DNA of 64,000 nucleotides from Alteromonas sp. KUL106 (GTDB lineage Bacteria; Pseudomonadota; Gammaproteobacteria; Enterobacterales; Alteromonadaceae): assembly GCF_009811415.1 (NCBI RefSeq), contig NZ_BLIG01000032.1:1-64000 (forward strand). Direction: 5' to 3'. The position numbers and the translations under genes were made by a program. The notes below the pieces were generated by a model. The model had not been told where the DNA came from. It made no database searches and was given only the letters and a program-made list of their open reading frames with translations. Below are positions 9,758 to 19,847 of this stretch, piece after piece. Each line of letters opens with the position of its first letter. The first letter of the stretch is position 1.

Positions 9758-10392
9758 AATTAATCGCATCGGCATTGGTTGCTATGCTTGCCCTAAGTGG
9801 ATGTCAGTCTGCATATTACGCGGCATGGGAAAAGGTAGGCGTTGAAAAGCGCGATATCTTAGTAGACCGTGTTGAAAACGCCAAAGAATCGCAAGAAGAC
9901 GCGCAAGAGCAGTTTAGTTCAGCCCTTGAGGCGTTTAGTGCAGCCGTTGCTTTCGATGGCGGCGAATTAGAAGATATTTACGACCGTCTTAACGGACAGT
10001 ACGAGGACAGTGTGGCCGCATCAGAAGAGGTAAGCGCACGTATTGATAAAGTCGAGAGTGTGGCTGAAGCCTTGTTCGATGAATGGTCTGAAGAGCTGGA
10101 AAAATACGAGAATGCTTCGCTCAAGCGCGACAGCTCAGCAAAGCTTCGTGAAACTCAGCGTCGCTATGCGTCACTGATGAAAGCCATGCGCAAAGCAGAG
10201 AGTAAAATGCCTCCCGTGCTCAGCGCACTGCAAGACAATGTGTTGTACTTAAAGCATAACTTAAATGCTAGCGCCATTGGTGCATTGCAGGGAGAGCTTT
10301 CTACGATTGAAAACAATGTTGCTCAACTCATTGGTCAGATGAATTCGGCCATTGCTGAGTCTGACGCCTTTATTGCATCAATGAAAAATTAG
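9754..10392 (+). CDS. DUF2959-type lipoprotein
   Basis: This 212-residue protein has a lipoprotein signal peptide (lipobox LSGC, Cys17), then a helical, Glu/Ala-rich region with heptad-like character. It resembles the DUF2959 family of marine gammaproteobacteria, whose function is unknown. It is co-translated with the upstream small membrane protein and followed by a terminator, so the pair forms a self-contained unit between pip and yihY. Confidence 0.85.
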   Translation: MKLIASALVAMLALSGCQSAYYAAWEKVGVEKRDILVDRVENAKESQEDAQEQFSSALEAFSAAVAFDGGELEDIYDRLNGQYEDSVAASEEVSARIDKVESVAEALFDEWSEELEKYENASLKRDSSAKLRETQRRYASLMKAMRKAESKMPPVLSALQDNVLYLKHNLNASAIGALQGELSTIENNVAQLIGQMNSAIAESDAFIASMKN

Positions 10393-10406
10393 TCGTTAAT
10401 TGCACT

Positions 10407-10436
10407 AAAAAAAGGGAGCAATAGCTCCCTTTTTTT
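10407..10436 (+). terminator. Bidirectional intrinsic terminator
   Basis: A stem of GGGAGC / GCTCCC extended by seven A-T pairs, with loop AATA and a T-run on both strands. It ends the DUF2959 unit and can stop yihY transcription from the other side. Confidence 0.9.
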
Positions 10437-10573
10437 GCAACCAAGACGCTCTGCTTATCGCATAATAACAACTGTCCCCATAGATAATTACCCGCTCAGC
10501 GAGACTTTAAATGTTGGTCATGGCGACGTGTTACCTCAAGTATACTTGGTTCAATCTGTTGCAAACGTGTTTG

Positions 10574-11458
10574 CTACTCTCTTGGAACTTTGCGAGGCGC
10601 GTTCTCTGCTTTCTTGTTCTCAAAAGCTTCACCTAAACTGCAGGTGAACTCTGCGCCAAATAGCACGATTATCCATGATAGATACACCCACAAAAAGAGA
10701 ATGGGTACCACCGCCAGCGCGCCATAGATGAGCTCATAGGATGGAAAGTTCGTGACGTAAAGGGCAAATCCAGACTTTGTGATTTCAAAAGCAATAGTGG
10801 CAACGATTGCGCCAACGAAGGCGTGTCGCGCATAAACGCGTCTATTGGGCACAACCATATACAAAATTGCGAAAGCCAGCAGGGCTGCGCCGCTTGGTAC
10901 CAGGCTTAATAAAAAGGTTCCAAGACCGGGAGTGTATTCTTCGGTGAACGCTGCAAGGCCTGTTAAATACGAGCTTACTACCACGCTTGATCCCATAAGC
11001 AAAGGACCAAGGGTAATCACCATCCAATATATGGCAAAGGTATATACTACAGGTCGGTCGCTCTGCGTGCGCCAAATTCTATTAAGGGTTTTGTCGACGT
11101 TAGAAATAAGCATTAACGCCACAACCAACAGAGACAAAATACCAATGGCGCTCATTTGAGAGGCATTTCCCACAAAATCGGTCATGTATTTGTGAACCAC
11201 ATCACTGGCAGTGGGAACGAAGTTGCTAAAAACAAAATGCTCTAGTTTACTTCGCACAGACGCAAAAGCTGGAAAAGCAGACATGATGGTAAAGGTCACC
11301 ATAATAAACGGCACCAAAGATAACAACGTTACATAGGCTAAATGCCCGGCAGAGATAGTAATATTGTCTTCCTTGCAGCGTTTTATAAAAATGCTGAAGA
11401 GATCTCTCACCTGAGGAGCAACATTGTTATATAAGGTTTTAACCTTGTCTGAATCCAC
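10574..11458 (-). CDS. yihY: YihY/BrkB family inner membrane protein
   Basis: This 294-residue integral membrane protein has about six hydrophobic segments and the family pattern near the N-terminus (AGHLAYVTLLSLVPF). E. coli YihY was once called RNase BN, an attribution later withdrawn; the real function is unknown. In E. coli yihY lies next to dtd and yiiD, and here it lies upstream of the same genes on the same strand, separated by pip and a two-gene insertion. Confidence 0.92.
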   Translation of the reverse strand: MDSDKVKTLYNNVAPQVRDLFSIFIKRCKEDNITISAGHLAYVTLLSLVPFIMVTFTIMSAFPAFASVRSKLEHFVFSNFVPTASDVVHKYMTDFVGNASQMSAIGILSLLVVALMLISNVDKTLNRIWRTQSDRPVVYTFAIYWMVITLGPLLMGSSVVVSSYLTGLAAFTEEYTPGLGTFLLSLVPSGAALLAFAILYMVVPNRRVYARHAFVGAIVATIAFEITKSGFALYVTNFPSYELIYGALAVVPILFLWVYLSWIIVLFGAEFTCSLGEAFENKKAENAPRKVPRE

Positions 11459-11603
11459 TCAACTTCTCCTGACGGTACCTTTAAATAAAAATAAAAAACC
11501 TATTGATGACAGGCCTTAGGGTATCGATAGCTCATGACTTGTTATTTCAGATGGTAACTGGGGGCGGCCTTGCTGGCAAAAGTTTAATATAAATTTTATA
11601 CAA

Positions 11604-11627
11604 GAAAGGCGCATTAACTGCGCCTTC
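11604..11627 (-). terminator. Probable terminator downstream of metF
   Basis: Inverted repeat AAGGCGCA / TGCGCCTT with a 5-base loop, about 40 bases past the metF stop, followed on the minus strand by a weak T-rich stretch. Confidence 0.6.
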
Positions 11628-11665
11628 TTACCTTTGCTCTTAGCACCTTTGGGGGAATAAAGTAC

Positions 11666-12577
<912 letters not shown>

Positions 12578-12581
12578 TTAT

Positions 12582-12625
12582 GGACGTTTAGACGTCTAAA
12601 TTAAAGAATATATGTCTAGACGTCA
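12582..12625. promoter_or_regulatory. Two clusters of MetJ operator (Met) boxes
   Basis: The consensus Met box is AGACGTCT, bound as tandem 8-mers. Here GGACGTTT-AGACGTCT occupies 12582-12597 and ATATGTCT-AGACGTCA occupies 12610-12625. The two pairs are 28 bases apart, so they are not in one 8-base register; one pair per divergent promoter (metF and metJ) is the simplest reading. Confidence 0.85.
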
Positions 12626-12712
12626 AGAGGTTTACACTGCTCAATTGACCTTTTCGTGAACTTGTTTAGAATTTCCGTTCATAATATAAAAAGAGTAGAC
12701 CGAGTTAGCATA

Positions 12713-13045
12713 ATGGCAGAATGGAATGGCAAATATATACACCCCTACGCAGAGCATGGCAAAAAAAGCGAACAAGTAAAGAAAGTCACCGTCTCTATCC
12801 CAATTAATGTACTTAAAGCACTGACTGACGAGCGCACTCGCCGCCAAATAAATAATTTGCGTCATGCCACTAATTCTGAGTTACTTTGCGAAGCGTTTCT
12901 GCATGCGTTTACCGGGCAGCCGTTACCTAACGATGATGATTTGCGAAAAGATAACCCTAATCGCGTGCCGGCAGAGGCTAGGCGTATCATGGAAGAAATG
13001 GGGATTGATCCGAGTTTTGAAAATAACGTGACCGAAGACGACTAG
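12713..13045 (+). CDS. metJ: Methionine regulon repressor MetJ
   Basis: MetJ is a ribbon-helix-helix repressor using S-adenosylmethionine as corepressor. I chose the ATG giving [16 protein letters not shown], which is the exact start known for MetJ, over a longer in-frame start at 12656 that would run toward the operator. It has 110 residues. The DNA-contacting strand is KKVTVSIP, and [16 protein letters not shown] matches the conserved family core. The divergent Met boxes imply autoregulation. Confidence 0.97.
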   Translation: MAEWNGKYIHPYAEHGKKSEQVKKVTVSIPINVLKALTDERTRRQINNLRHATNSELLCEAFLHAFTGQPLPNDDDLRKDNPNRVPAEARRIMEEMGIDPSFENNVTEDD

Positions 13046-13071
13046 GTTTCACGTTTTAAGTAAACAATACT

Positions 13072-13120
13072 AAAGCGACGCCCTTACTGCGAATGACTCC
13101 GCAATAAGGCGTCGCTTTTT
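13072..13120 (+). terminator. Intrinsic terminator after metJ
   Basis: A long stem, AAAGCGACGCC... pairing with ...GGCGTCGCTTT, with one bulged C and about 10 bases of loop, then a run of T. Confidence 0.9.
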
Positions 13121-13211
13121 GCTGTCTGTAATGCTCGTGACGTAAACCGTTTGTTGAGAAGCCAGCGTGTGCGTTTTGCTCACGCTGCTTTCAACATCAG
13201 GACTATTGCAT

Positions 13212-14447
13212 TTATTCGCCAGCGCTTTCAGGTAAACGGGCTACGCCAGACGCAATAGCCGCTTTTGATACTGCAGTGGCAATACGTTCACAAAGGCGAG
13301 GGTCCATAGGTTTTGGAATAATGTACTCCTTACCAAATGTCAGGCTAGCACTTTTACTCGCGGCTAAAACTTCCTCTGGAACGGGCTCTTTGGTAATACT
13401 GCGAAGCGCTTCTACTGCAGCCACTTTCATTTCATCGTTAATGGCCGTCGCACGCACGTCTAAAGCGCCACGGAAGATGAACGGAAAACATAAAACATTA
13501 TTCACCTGATTCGGATAGTCAGAGCGGCCTGTCGCCATAATAAGGTCTTTACGCACTTCATGAGCCAGCTCTGGTTTGATCTCAGGGTCTGGGTTAGAGC
13601 AGGCGAATACGATGGGGTTTTCAGCCATCAAGGCCAGAGTTTCTGGTGGAAGAACATCCGGGCCTGACACGCCAACAAAAATATCCGCACCTTCCATGAC
13701 ATCTTCAAGGGTGCGCTTGTCAGTGTTATTAGCAAATAGTTTTTTATGCTCTGTTAAGTCTTCGCGGCGAGTATGGATAACGCCCTTTCTGTCTAACATG
13801 TAAATACGCTCGCGTTGAGCACCACATTTAATAAGCAGCTCCATACAGGCAACCGCTGCGGCTCCTGCACCCATACAGACGATTTTTGCGCTCTCTATGT
13901 TTTTGCCCTGGATCTCTAGGGCATTAAGCATACCTGCTGCGGTTACAATAGCGGTGCCGTGCTGGTCATCATGAAACACAGGAATTTTACAGCGTTTGAT
14001 AAGCTCTTGCTCAATCTCAAAACATTCTGGTGCTTTGATGTCTTCTAAGTTTATACCGCCAAACGTATCAGCAATATTGGCCACCGTATTGATGAATTCT
14101 TCGGTCGTGCGATGTTTGACCTCAATATCAATAGCATCAAGTCCGGCAAAGCGTTTAAATAGCAAAGCCTTACCTTCCATAACAGGTTTCGACGCTAGAG
14201 GGCCTAAATTCCCTAAACCTAAAATCGCTGTTCCGTTACTTATAACGGCAACAAGGTTGCCTTTACCCGTGTATTTGTAAGCATTATCAGCATCTTCGGC
14301 GATCTCTCTTACCGGTTCGGCAACGCCTGGACTGTAAGCGAGGGCAAGATCGTCTACGCTATCTGCCGGTTTTGATAGTTCTACGCGGATTTTTCCAGGC
14401 GTGGGTTTAGCGTGATAATCGAGTGCGCGTTGTCTAAAATCTGACAT
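13212..14447 (-). CDS. NAD(P)-dependent malic enzyme, short form without PTA domain
   Basis: The enzyme decarboxylates malate to pyruvate and CO2. The 411-residue protein has the malic enzyme N-terminal domain (YSPGVAEPVREI; GLGNLGPLASKPVMEGKA), the metal site LEDIKAPECFEIE with downstream FHDDQHGTA, and a Rossmann domain (MGAGAAAVACMELL). It ends before the phosphotransacetylase-like domain present in E. coli MaeB (759 residues), so it is the short bacterial type. NAD versus NADP preference cannot be read here. An AGGAT ribosome site precedes the start. It converges on metJ. Confidence 0.93.
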   Translation of the reverse strand: MSDFRQRALDYHAKPTPGKIRVELSKPADSVDDLALAYSPGVAEPVREIAEDADNAYKYTGKGNLVAVISNGTAILGLGNLGPLASKPVMEGKALLFKRFAGLDAIDIEVKHRTTEEFINTVANIADTFGGINLEDIKAPECFEIEQELIKRCKIPVFHDDQHGTAIVTAAGMLNALEIQGKNIESAKIVCMGAGAAAVACMELLIKCGAQRERIYMLDRKGVIHTRREDLTEHKKLFANNTDKRTLEDVMEGADIFVGVSGPDVLPPETLALMAENPIVFACSNPDPEIKPELAHEVRKDLIMATGRSDYPNQVNNVLCFPFIFRGALDVRATAINDEMKVAAVEALRSITKEPVPEEVLAASKSASLTFGKEYIIPKPMDPRLCERIATAVSKAAIASGVARLPESAGE

Positions 14448-15084
14448 GTAAAAAGGTATCCTTAGATGTAGGGTTCATCAGTGTTTTCGTTCACGCTCTA
14501 CCGCTATTTTATTGTTGTTATCGTTAAGGGTAGGTGAACGTAAGCGCGTTATAACCAAGTAGTAACAAACGTTATTGTAAATAGTTGTAAGCACCTGGGC
14601 CTATAGACGGTTGGCAGTTAATTAAGAGGTAACCTCTTCTATCACTGCGTTATTACCTTGTTTGGCCTCTACCGTCACACGTTATCCATAAACGCCCTAC
14701 AGGCCCTGATAGTTGAGCATTATTCATAGCATTAATGTCCACTATCAAAGTGCTGATCGCAACTCTAACACAGCCAATCACTGTGTACATATCTGATCAG
14801 AATTCTCACTTACCAATGTAGGTTAGGCATACTAATTAGACCAGTAAAATAGGGCTATAATTGCCATTCACACTATTTATTTTAATGTCTATTGTCATTC
14901 CTTTGATCTATCAGATATCGTGGGGTGTTGCTATCGACATTGCGTTCAACTCAACGCTAACGTCGGCCACCCGTGCAACGCTGAAAAATACTATGCAAAT
15001 TGCTTCGAGTGCCAAATTTATGTTTTACTTTTTATAATAAACGTTTGTGAAACCCCACTTAACATTCGCATTACAGGCGAGGAT
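14448..15084. other. Non-coding gap between malic enzyme and small ORF
   Basis: The region is AT-rich. It contains a short palindrome AGAGGTAACCTCT near 14624 and a TATAAT at 14856-14861 that could be a -10 for the downstream gene, although no good -35 was seen. An in-frame extension of the downstream ORF back to 14920 has a Cys-rich, unlikely sequence and no ribosome site. Confidence 0.5.
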
Positions 15085-15402
15085 ATGACAGAGAGAAAAC
15101 TAATAGATGTGCTAACTGAGGTCTGCGAAAACGTTAAGCATGATGGCAATGGCTTTTTATGGCTTACCCATGTAGGGCATTGGAGAGCGCCGCAGGTTAT
15201 CGCTGTTTTTAATACTGAACAAGAGAAACAGCGGGCATTGTCTAACGGATGGGATATGGACTTCATAAACCGAGTGAATATTGCACTGGCGTCAATTAAG
15301 TCTATTCCTGCGGGTATCTATTTTGATAGCGAGGAGGCATGTAAAAAAGCCAGTAGCGGCAATTGGGAAAGGCATTTATCTAACGTTAAACATGTCCATT
15401 GA
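15085..15402 (+). CDS. Small protein of unknown function (105 residues)
   Basis: I do not recognise this protein. The start at MTERKLIDVLTE is chosen because GCGAGGAT lies just upstream. The sequence looks globular and cytoplasmic, with no membrane segment and a Trp/His-rich stretch around residues 25-35 (FLWLTHVGHWRAPQ). A bidirectional terminator follows between it and rpmE. Isolated between two housekeeping genes, it gives no functional hint. Confidence 0.65.
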   Translation: MTERKLIDVLTEVCENVKHDGNGFLWLTHVGHWRAPQVIAVFNTEQEKQRALSNGWDMDFINRVNIALASIKSIPAGIYFDSEEACKKASSGNWERHLSNVKHVH

Positions 15403-15494
15403 GCATATGTGACCTTGTTCTTAGTATGATTGTCGGTCGGCTCTGCGCATGGACTGGCATCACGGTTTTAATGTAATACCGAATTTTAAGCAAT

Positions 15495-15522
15495 AAAAAA
15501 GCGCCGTAAAAGGCGCTTTTTC
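15495..15522. terminator. Bidirectional intrinsic terminator
   Basis: Stem GCGCC / GGCGC flanked by A-runs and T-runs on both sides. It serves the 105-residue ORF on the plus strand and rpmE on the minus strand. Confidence 0.85.
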
Positions 15523-15538
15523 GAACTCGATATCAGGC

Positions 15539-15751
15539 TTACTTTTTGCCCAATGCACCGAAACGCTTCTTGAAGCGATCAACACGACCACCAGTATCAA
15601 CGTTACGTTGCTTACCAGTGTAGAATGGGTGACATGAAGAACATACGTCTAGGTTGATGTCTTTACCAAGCGTAGAACGAATGTTCATTACGTTACCACA
15701 TGAGCAAGTTGCTGTGATTGCTTCGTACTTAGGGTGGATATCTTGTTTCAT
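15539..15751 (-). CDS. rpmE: 50S ribosomal protein L31, zinc-binding form
   Basis: The 70-residue protein has four cysteines (Cys16, Cys18, Cys37, Cys40) forming the zinc site of the C+ type L31, unlike the zinc-free YkgM paralogue. The sequence around HPFYTGKQ and [11 protein letters not shown] is diagnostic. It is divergent from priA, a conserved neighbourhood. The leader before its start shows no evident Zur operator. Confidence 0.97.
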   Translation of the reverse strand: MKQDIHPKYEAITATCSCGNVMNIRSTLGKDINLDVCSSCHPFYTGKQRNVDTGGRVDRFKKRFGALGKK

Positions 15752-16121
15752 GGGATTACCTCACATAATAAGGCCGTATCGCTATACAACCCGAAGTCGC
15801 ACACCATACGTTACTTAATTCAAATGATAAGTCGTTCAAAGAACAGCCTATCGCAAAAAGAGCGGCGCATAATAAAGGATGGGAAGGGCTTGATCAAGGG
15901 GTTTTTGGCTAATTGCTACACAAGAAGGTCAAACAAAAAACATTCCTTTTATGCTTAACTGTAAAGTATGTTTAAATATTTAGCTTTCAAGGCAAGGTCA
16001 ACACGATTGGGTAGCAAAAAAACTACAAGTAACAGCGAATGCTGTAATGTATTGCCACCTACGTGTTTCAACGAGCGCACAGCGCGCTGTAAGCATCATC
16101 AGATAAGGTAGAACGTTCGCA
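15752..16121. other. Divergent intergenic region rpmE/priA
   Basis: 370 bases without a supported gene. An open frame in this stretch begins inside antisense rpmE, is low-complexity basic and has no ribosome site, so it is not called. Promoters for rpmE and priA must lie here, but I cannot mark them reliably. Confidence 0.5.
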
Positions 16122-18311
16122 ATGGCCTTTATTCAAGTTGCCGTGCCAGTGCCACTGCGCCAACTTTTCACATATACCCACGATAGTGCGCTTCGTGCCG
16201 GAGTGAGGGTGATTGTGCCCTTTGGTCCGCGCAAACTTGTAGGCGTTGTCGTTGAAACACTACAGAAATCTGAAAGCGACATCGACAATTCCAATAAGCT
16301 AAAGGCCATTGAATCGGTACTCGACGATAGCCCTATTGTAGATGAAGTTTTGCTGAAAATGGCCCAGTGGCTGTGGCAGTATTACCATCACGCACCCGGT
16401 GAGGTGCTGCACGCCATGTTGCCCGTTTTATTGCGTAAAGGGGAGTCAGCAGAACCCACGCCACAAGATATGCTAAAGCTTACCGAAGAAGGTAAGCAAA
16501 CATCCGCAGATACTCTGTCGCGTGCGCCAAAACAACAAGCCTGTTTTACTGCGCTGGCTGGCGGTGCTTTATTAGCATCACAAGCACGTAAGCAGTATGG
16601 TACGCCTGCCGTCAAAGCCCTCGTTGAAAAGTCATTAGCAAATATCGAAGAGGTTGCGCCAGAGTATAAGCCAAGCAGTTGGCTTGCTTCGTTATCGCTG
16701 TCTGAAAAGCCGATACCGGACACGGAGCAGTCGGTTGCCATTGCCGCTCTGAATCGTCAGCAAGGCAATTTTGCTGTGAGTTTGCTTGAAGGAGTAACGG
16801 GTAGCGGTAAAACCGAAGTATACCTTCAGACCATTGAGCCCCTACTGCGCGAAGGGAAGCAAGTGCTTATCCTTGTGCCAGAAATTGGGCTTACGCCACA
16901 AACGGTCTCTCGTTTTGAAAAGCGCTTTGGTATTGCGGTGGGCGTATTACATTCTCAGCTTTCCGATAAAGAACGGTTACATGTATGGCAGAGAGCCAAG
17001 GCCGGTGAACTCGGTATTATTATAGGCACGCGCTCGGCTATTTTTACTCCACTGCACAACCCCGGCATGTTGATTGTAGATGAAGAACACGACGAGTCTT
17101 TTAAGCAGCAAGACGGGCTTCGTTATCACGCCCGTGACCTGGCAGCAATGCGTGCCAAGCAGCATAATATTCCGCTGTTACTAGGAAGCGCCACGCCCGC
17201 GCTTGAAACACTTAATAATGCGCTAAGCGGCCGCTATGCTCATTTGCAGCTCACACGGCGAGCGGGAGGGGCGAAAAGCACGCATCAGCATGTGCTGGAC
17301 GCGCGCGACCAACCCATTCACTACGGTATTTCCCAAGGTCTGCTAACGATAATGCGCCAGCATATCAGCGCGGGGAATCAGGTATTGGTGTTTGTGAATC
17401 GCAGAGGCTATGCGCCCGCGCTGCTGTGTCATCATTGCGGTGAAACCGCTATGTGTAAGCGTTGTGACCGCTCTTATACCGTGCATAAAGCGCAAAATCG
17501 ATTACAGTGTCATCATTGTGGCGGCATGCGGTCAATGCCATCAAGTTGCGAAGCGTGCCATCATAATGAATTAGTGACAGCGGGCACAGGGACCGAGCAA
17601 GTTGAGCAAGGCCTCGCAAGCTTATTTCCCGGTGTTAAACAGGTTCGAATAGACAGTGACACCGTGCGGGGCAAAGACAAACTGCACCAAACACTTGATG
17701 CAATTAACCGCCAAGAGTACCAGTTGCTAGTAGGTACCCAGATACTATCAAAAGGTCACCATTTTCCTCACGTAACGTTAGTGGCGGTACTCGATTGTGA
17801 TGGTGCACTGTTTAGCGCCGATTTCAGAGCGCCGGAAAAGCTCGCTCAGCTTGTGACGCAGCTTGCTGGAAGGGCGGGGCGCGCGAGTAAACCCGGTGAA
17901 ATGTGGCTACAAACCCATAACCCTCACCATCCTTTACTACAAGATTTAGTACACAATGGCTATGGGCACTTCGCCAGACATGCACTAATGGAGCGTAAGG
18001 CAGCAGGACTACCGCCCTTCATCAGTCAGTTTGTTATTCGAGCAGAGGCAACCGATAGCAGTTTAGCGTATCGCTTCTTGCAAGAAAGCAAGCAGGTGTT
18101 TAATCAGCAGCATGCCATAGAGACGAACGGCCCATTTCCCTGTTTAATAGAAAAGCGACAAGGCAGGTTTCGGTTTATGCTGGTATGCAGTCATGAAAAG
18201 CGCGCGCCACTTCACCATGCCCTGCGTTTGGCACTGCCGTTTTTACAGGCGTTGCCCCAAGCAATGAAAGTAAGATGGTCAATAGATATTGATCCTACCG
18301 ATTTCAGTTAG
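16122..18311 (+). CDS. priA: Primosomal protein N' (PriA helicase)
   Basis: PriA is a superfamily 2 3'-5' DNA helicase that restarts stalled replication forks. It has 729 residues, normal length. Seen: an N-terminal DNA-binding domain, Walker A GVTGSGKTEVYL, DEEH box in IVDEEHDESF, GSATPALET, and the zinc-binding insertion with eight cysteines (CHHCGETAMCKRC and CHHCGG, CEAC groups). Helicase motif VI lies in LAGRAGRA. It stands alone between rpmE and ftsN. Confidence 0.96.
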   Translation: MAFIQVAVPVPLRQLFTYTHDSALRAGVRVIVPFGPRKLVGVVVETLQKSESDIDNSNKLKAIESVLDDSPIVDEVLLKMAQWLWQYYHHAPGEVLHAMLPVLLRKGESAEPTPQDMLKLTEEGKQTSADTLSRAPKQQACFTALAGGALLASQARKQYGTPAVKALVEKSLANIEEVAPEYKPSSWLASLSLSEKPIPDTEQSVAIAALNRQQGNFAVSLLEGVTGSGKTEVYLQTIEPLLREGKQVLILVPEIGLTPQTVSRFEKRFGIAVGVLHSQLSDKERLHVWQRAKAGELGIIIGTRSAIFTPLHNPGMLIVDEEHDESFKQQDGLRYHARDLAAMRAKQHNIPLLLGSATPALETLNNALSGRYAHLQLTRRAGGAKSTHQHVLDARDQPIHYGISQGLLTIMRQHISAGNQVLVFVNRRGYAPALLCHHCGETAMCKRCDRSYTVHKAQNRLQCHHCGGMRSMPSSCEACHHNELVTAGTGTEQVEQGLASLFPGVKQVRIDSDTVRGKDKLHQTLDAINRQEYQLLVGTQILSKGHHFPHVTLVAVLDCDGALFSADFRAPEKLAQLVTQLAGRAGRASKPGEMWLQTHNPHHPLLQDLVHNGYGHFARHALMERKAAGLPPFISQFVIRAEATDSSLAYRFLQESKQVFNQQHAIETNGPFPCLIEKRQGRFRFMLVCSHEKRAPLHHALRLALPFLQALPQAMKVRWSIDIDPTDFS

Positions 18312-18442
18312 CTTGTTGTGATGCAATACGTTAAAATTTTGGCTCGATAAACGGTGCGGTAATCACTTTCCCTCGCCAAATTTGATATACGACGTTTCCT
18401 TACGAATACAAACAACGATAACAAGTAGGAATATAGCCGACT

Positions 18443-19021
18443 ATGGCCCAACGCGATTATGTCTCTCGTGGACGCTCTACCCAAAAAAAGAAGTCTGCAG
18501 GTAAAGGCCGAAAGCCTGCTGGAAATGCCCAAATCAATGGGGCTGCAGGTGCTAAGCTACCTATAATTCGACTTATCGGCGTGTTTGCTCTTCTCATTGG
18601 CTTTGGTGTGTTTTTGTGGTCAATTAAAGATAATGTAGAGGATGACGTTGACACGCAAGTATCACGTCCTGTTGCCCCTACAGAAGAGTCGTTGCCCGAA
18701 TTGCCCGAAGAAGAGTGGGAGTATATTAAGACTCTGCCAGGATACGAAGTTGAAGTAGACGTGAAAGAACAGGAGAAATCCGACAAACGCTATTTGATGC
18801 AGTGCGCTTCATTTAGAACCCGTGCACAAGCCGAAGAGATGAAAGCTAAAATTGCGTTCCAAGGTTTAGAGGCGTTGATTAAACAAAGCTCTGGCAGCAA
18901 TGGCGATTGGTTTCGCGTTATTCTGGGCCCTTACGAGTCTAAGCGTGATGCTGAAAAAGCGAAGCATAGTCTGCGTAAAGTGAATATTGCGACATGCCAA
19001 ATTTGGTACTGGAATTTGTAG
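18443..19021 (+). CDS. ftsN: Cell division protein FtsN-like, SPOR domain
   Basis: FtsN is a late divisome protein that triggers septal peptidoglycan synthesis. The 192-residue protein has a short cytoplasmic Lys/Arg-rich N-terminus starting MAQRDYVSRGR, one membrane segment (about residues 41-60), an acidic periplasmic linker containing an EEEWEYIKTLPGYEV stretch typical of the essential region, and a C-terminal SPOR domain (residues about 112-190). It is shorter than E. coli FtsN (319) because the linker is compact. The priA-ftsN-hslV-hslU order supports the name. Confidence 0.9.
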   Translation: MAQRDYVSRGRSTQKKKSAGKGRKPAGNAQINGAAGAKLPIIRLIGVFALLIGFGVFLWSIKDNVEDDVDTQVSRPVAPTEESLPELPEEEWEYIKTLPGYEVEVDVKEQEKSDKRYLMQCASFRTRAQAEEMKAKIAFQGLEALIKQSSGSNGDWFRVILGPYESKRDAEKAKHSLRKVNIATCQIWYWNL

Positions 19022-19106
19022 CAGTTTATTGTAGGCAACACTTAATGCGTTGTATACGGCGCTGAAATAGCGCGTAGAGAAAGGATGCGTTTACAAGGAA
19101 GTATCA

Positions 19107-19847
19107 ATGAGTATTGCCAACACCGAACAACCAAATTACGCCGCTTATAGCATAGAAGAGCTTGAGGACGTTCTGGAAAATATTGATAAGCAGGCCTTTC
19201 CAGAGCGCTACCAGGCAGCAAAGAATGAGCTCGCTTCGAAACGAGCAACGCAGCCACCTGAGAATGATGCGGACAGCGCCCATCATGATGAGCATGTTAC
19301 TCGACCTAAATGGTCTGAGCTTCATCCAATAACACGTATCAGTAACGGTACTTTTTTTGTACTTATTGGCGCTTTATTTGTGACGGCATTCACTGACTTT
19401 GTCGTGATTAACGCGTGGCTAAATAATTCGACATGGGCCATTGTTTTACTTACTTTTATTTATAGCGCCCTTTATTACCTTTCTGTTTTCCTCGATAAGC
19501 GGCACGGGCAATTTGTGACTAAAGATTTGCGTGGGAAAATGACATTAGTTGGTATGCCGCTATTAGCCTTTTTCTTAAGCTTTAGTTTTGTTGATACGGC
19601 ATTGCCTTACACGCTTCATTTAGCCTCCGATAAACAAAAGACAGAAAGAAAATTTGCTTATGAAAAAGGCAGCGGTTCTAAGCAATGTCGACATCCACTT
19701 TTGCTAAAAGAGAACGGCCCCCTGTCTGATGGGCGCTTATGCTTAAGGGAAAGCGAGCACAAACGCCTACCGAATAAAGGGTGGGTGTATGTAAAGGGAT
19801 ATGAAAGTGGTTTTGGTTTTAAAATTGAAAGATATCGATTTCGCTAA
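19107..19847 (+). CDS. Membrane protein of unknown function
   Basis: The protein has 246 residues. The N-terminal 35 residues (YSIEELEDVLENIDK...PERYQAAKNEL) form a soluble helical motif seen at the N-terminus of various gammaproteobacterial membrane proteins. Three hydrophobic segments follow, roughly residues 84-105, 115-135 and 145-170, and then a soluble C-terminal domain containing two cysteines (SKQCRHP and DGRLCLRE). No enzymatic motif is recognised. Its 3' end overlaps the convergent cold-shock gene by four bases. Confidence 0.75.
   Translation: MSIANTEQPNYAAYSIEELEDVLENIDKQAFPERYQAAKNELASKRATQPPENDADSAHHDEHVTRPKWSELHPITRISNGTFFVLIGALFVTAFTDFVVINAWLNNSTWAIVLLTFIYSALYYLSVFLDKRHGQFVTKDLRGKMTLVGMPLLAFFLSFSFVDTALPYTLHLASDKQKTERKFAYEKGSGSKQCRHPLLLKENGPLSDGRLCLRESEHKRLPNKGWVYVKGYESGFGFKIERYRFR

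Noticed and set aside
10435..10647. Open frame of about 70 codons on the plus strand
   Set aside because: It starts inside the terminator, has no ribosome site, and overlaps the end of yihY on the other strand.
12656..12712. Longer N-terminus for MetJ
   Set aside because: Known MetJ begins MAEWNGKYI; the extension would run toward the operator region and has no family match.
15734..15958. Open frame upstream of priA
   Set aside because: It starts antisense to rpmE, is low-complexity and basic, and has no ribosome site.
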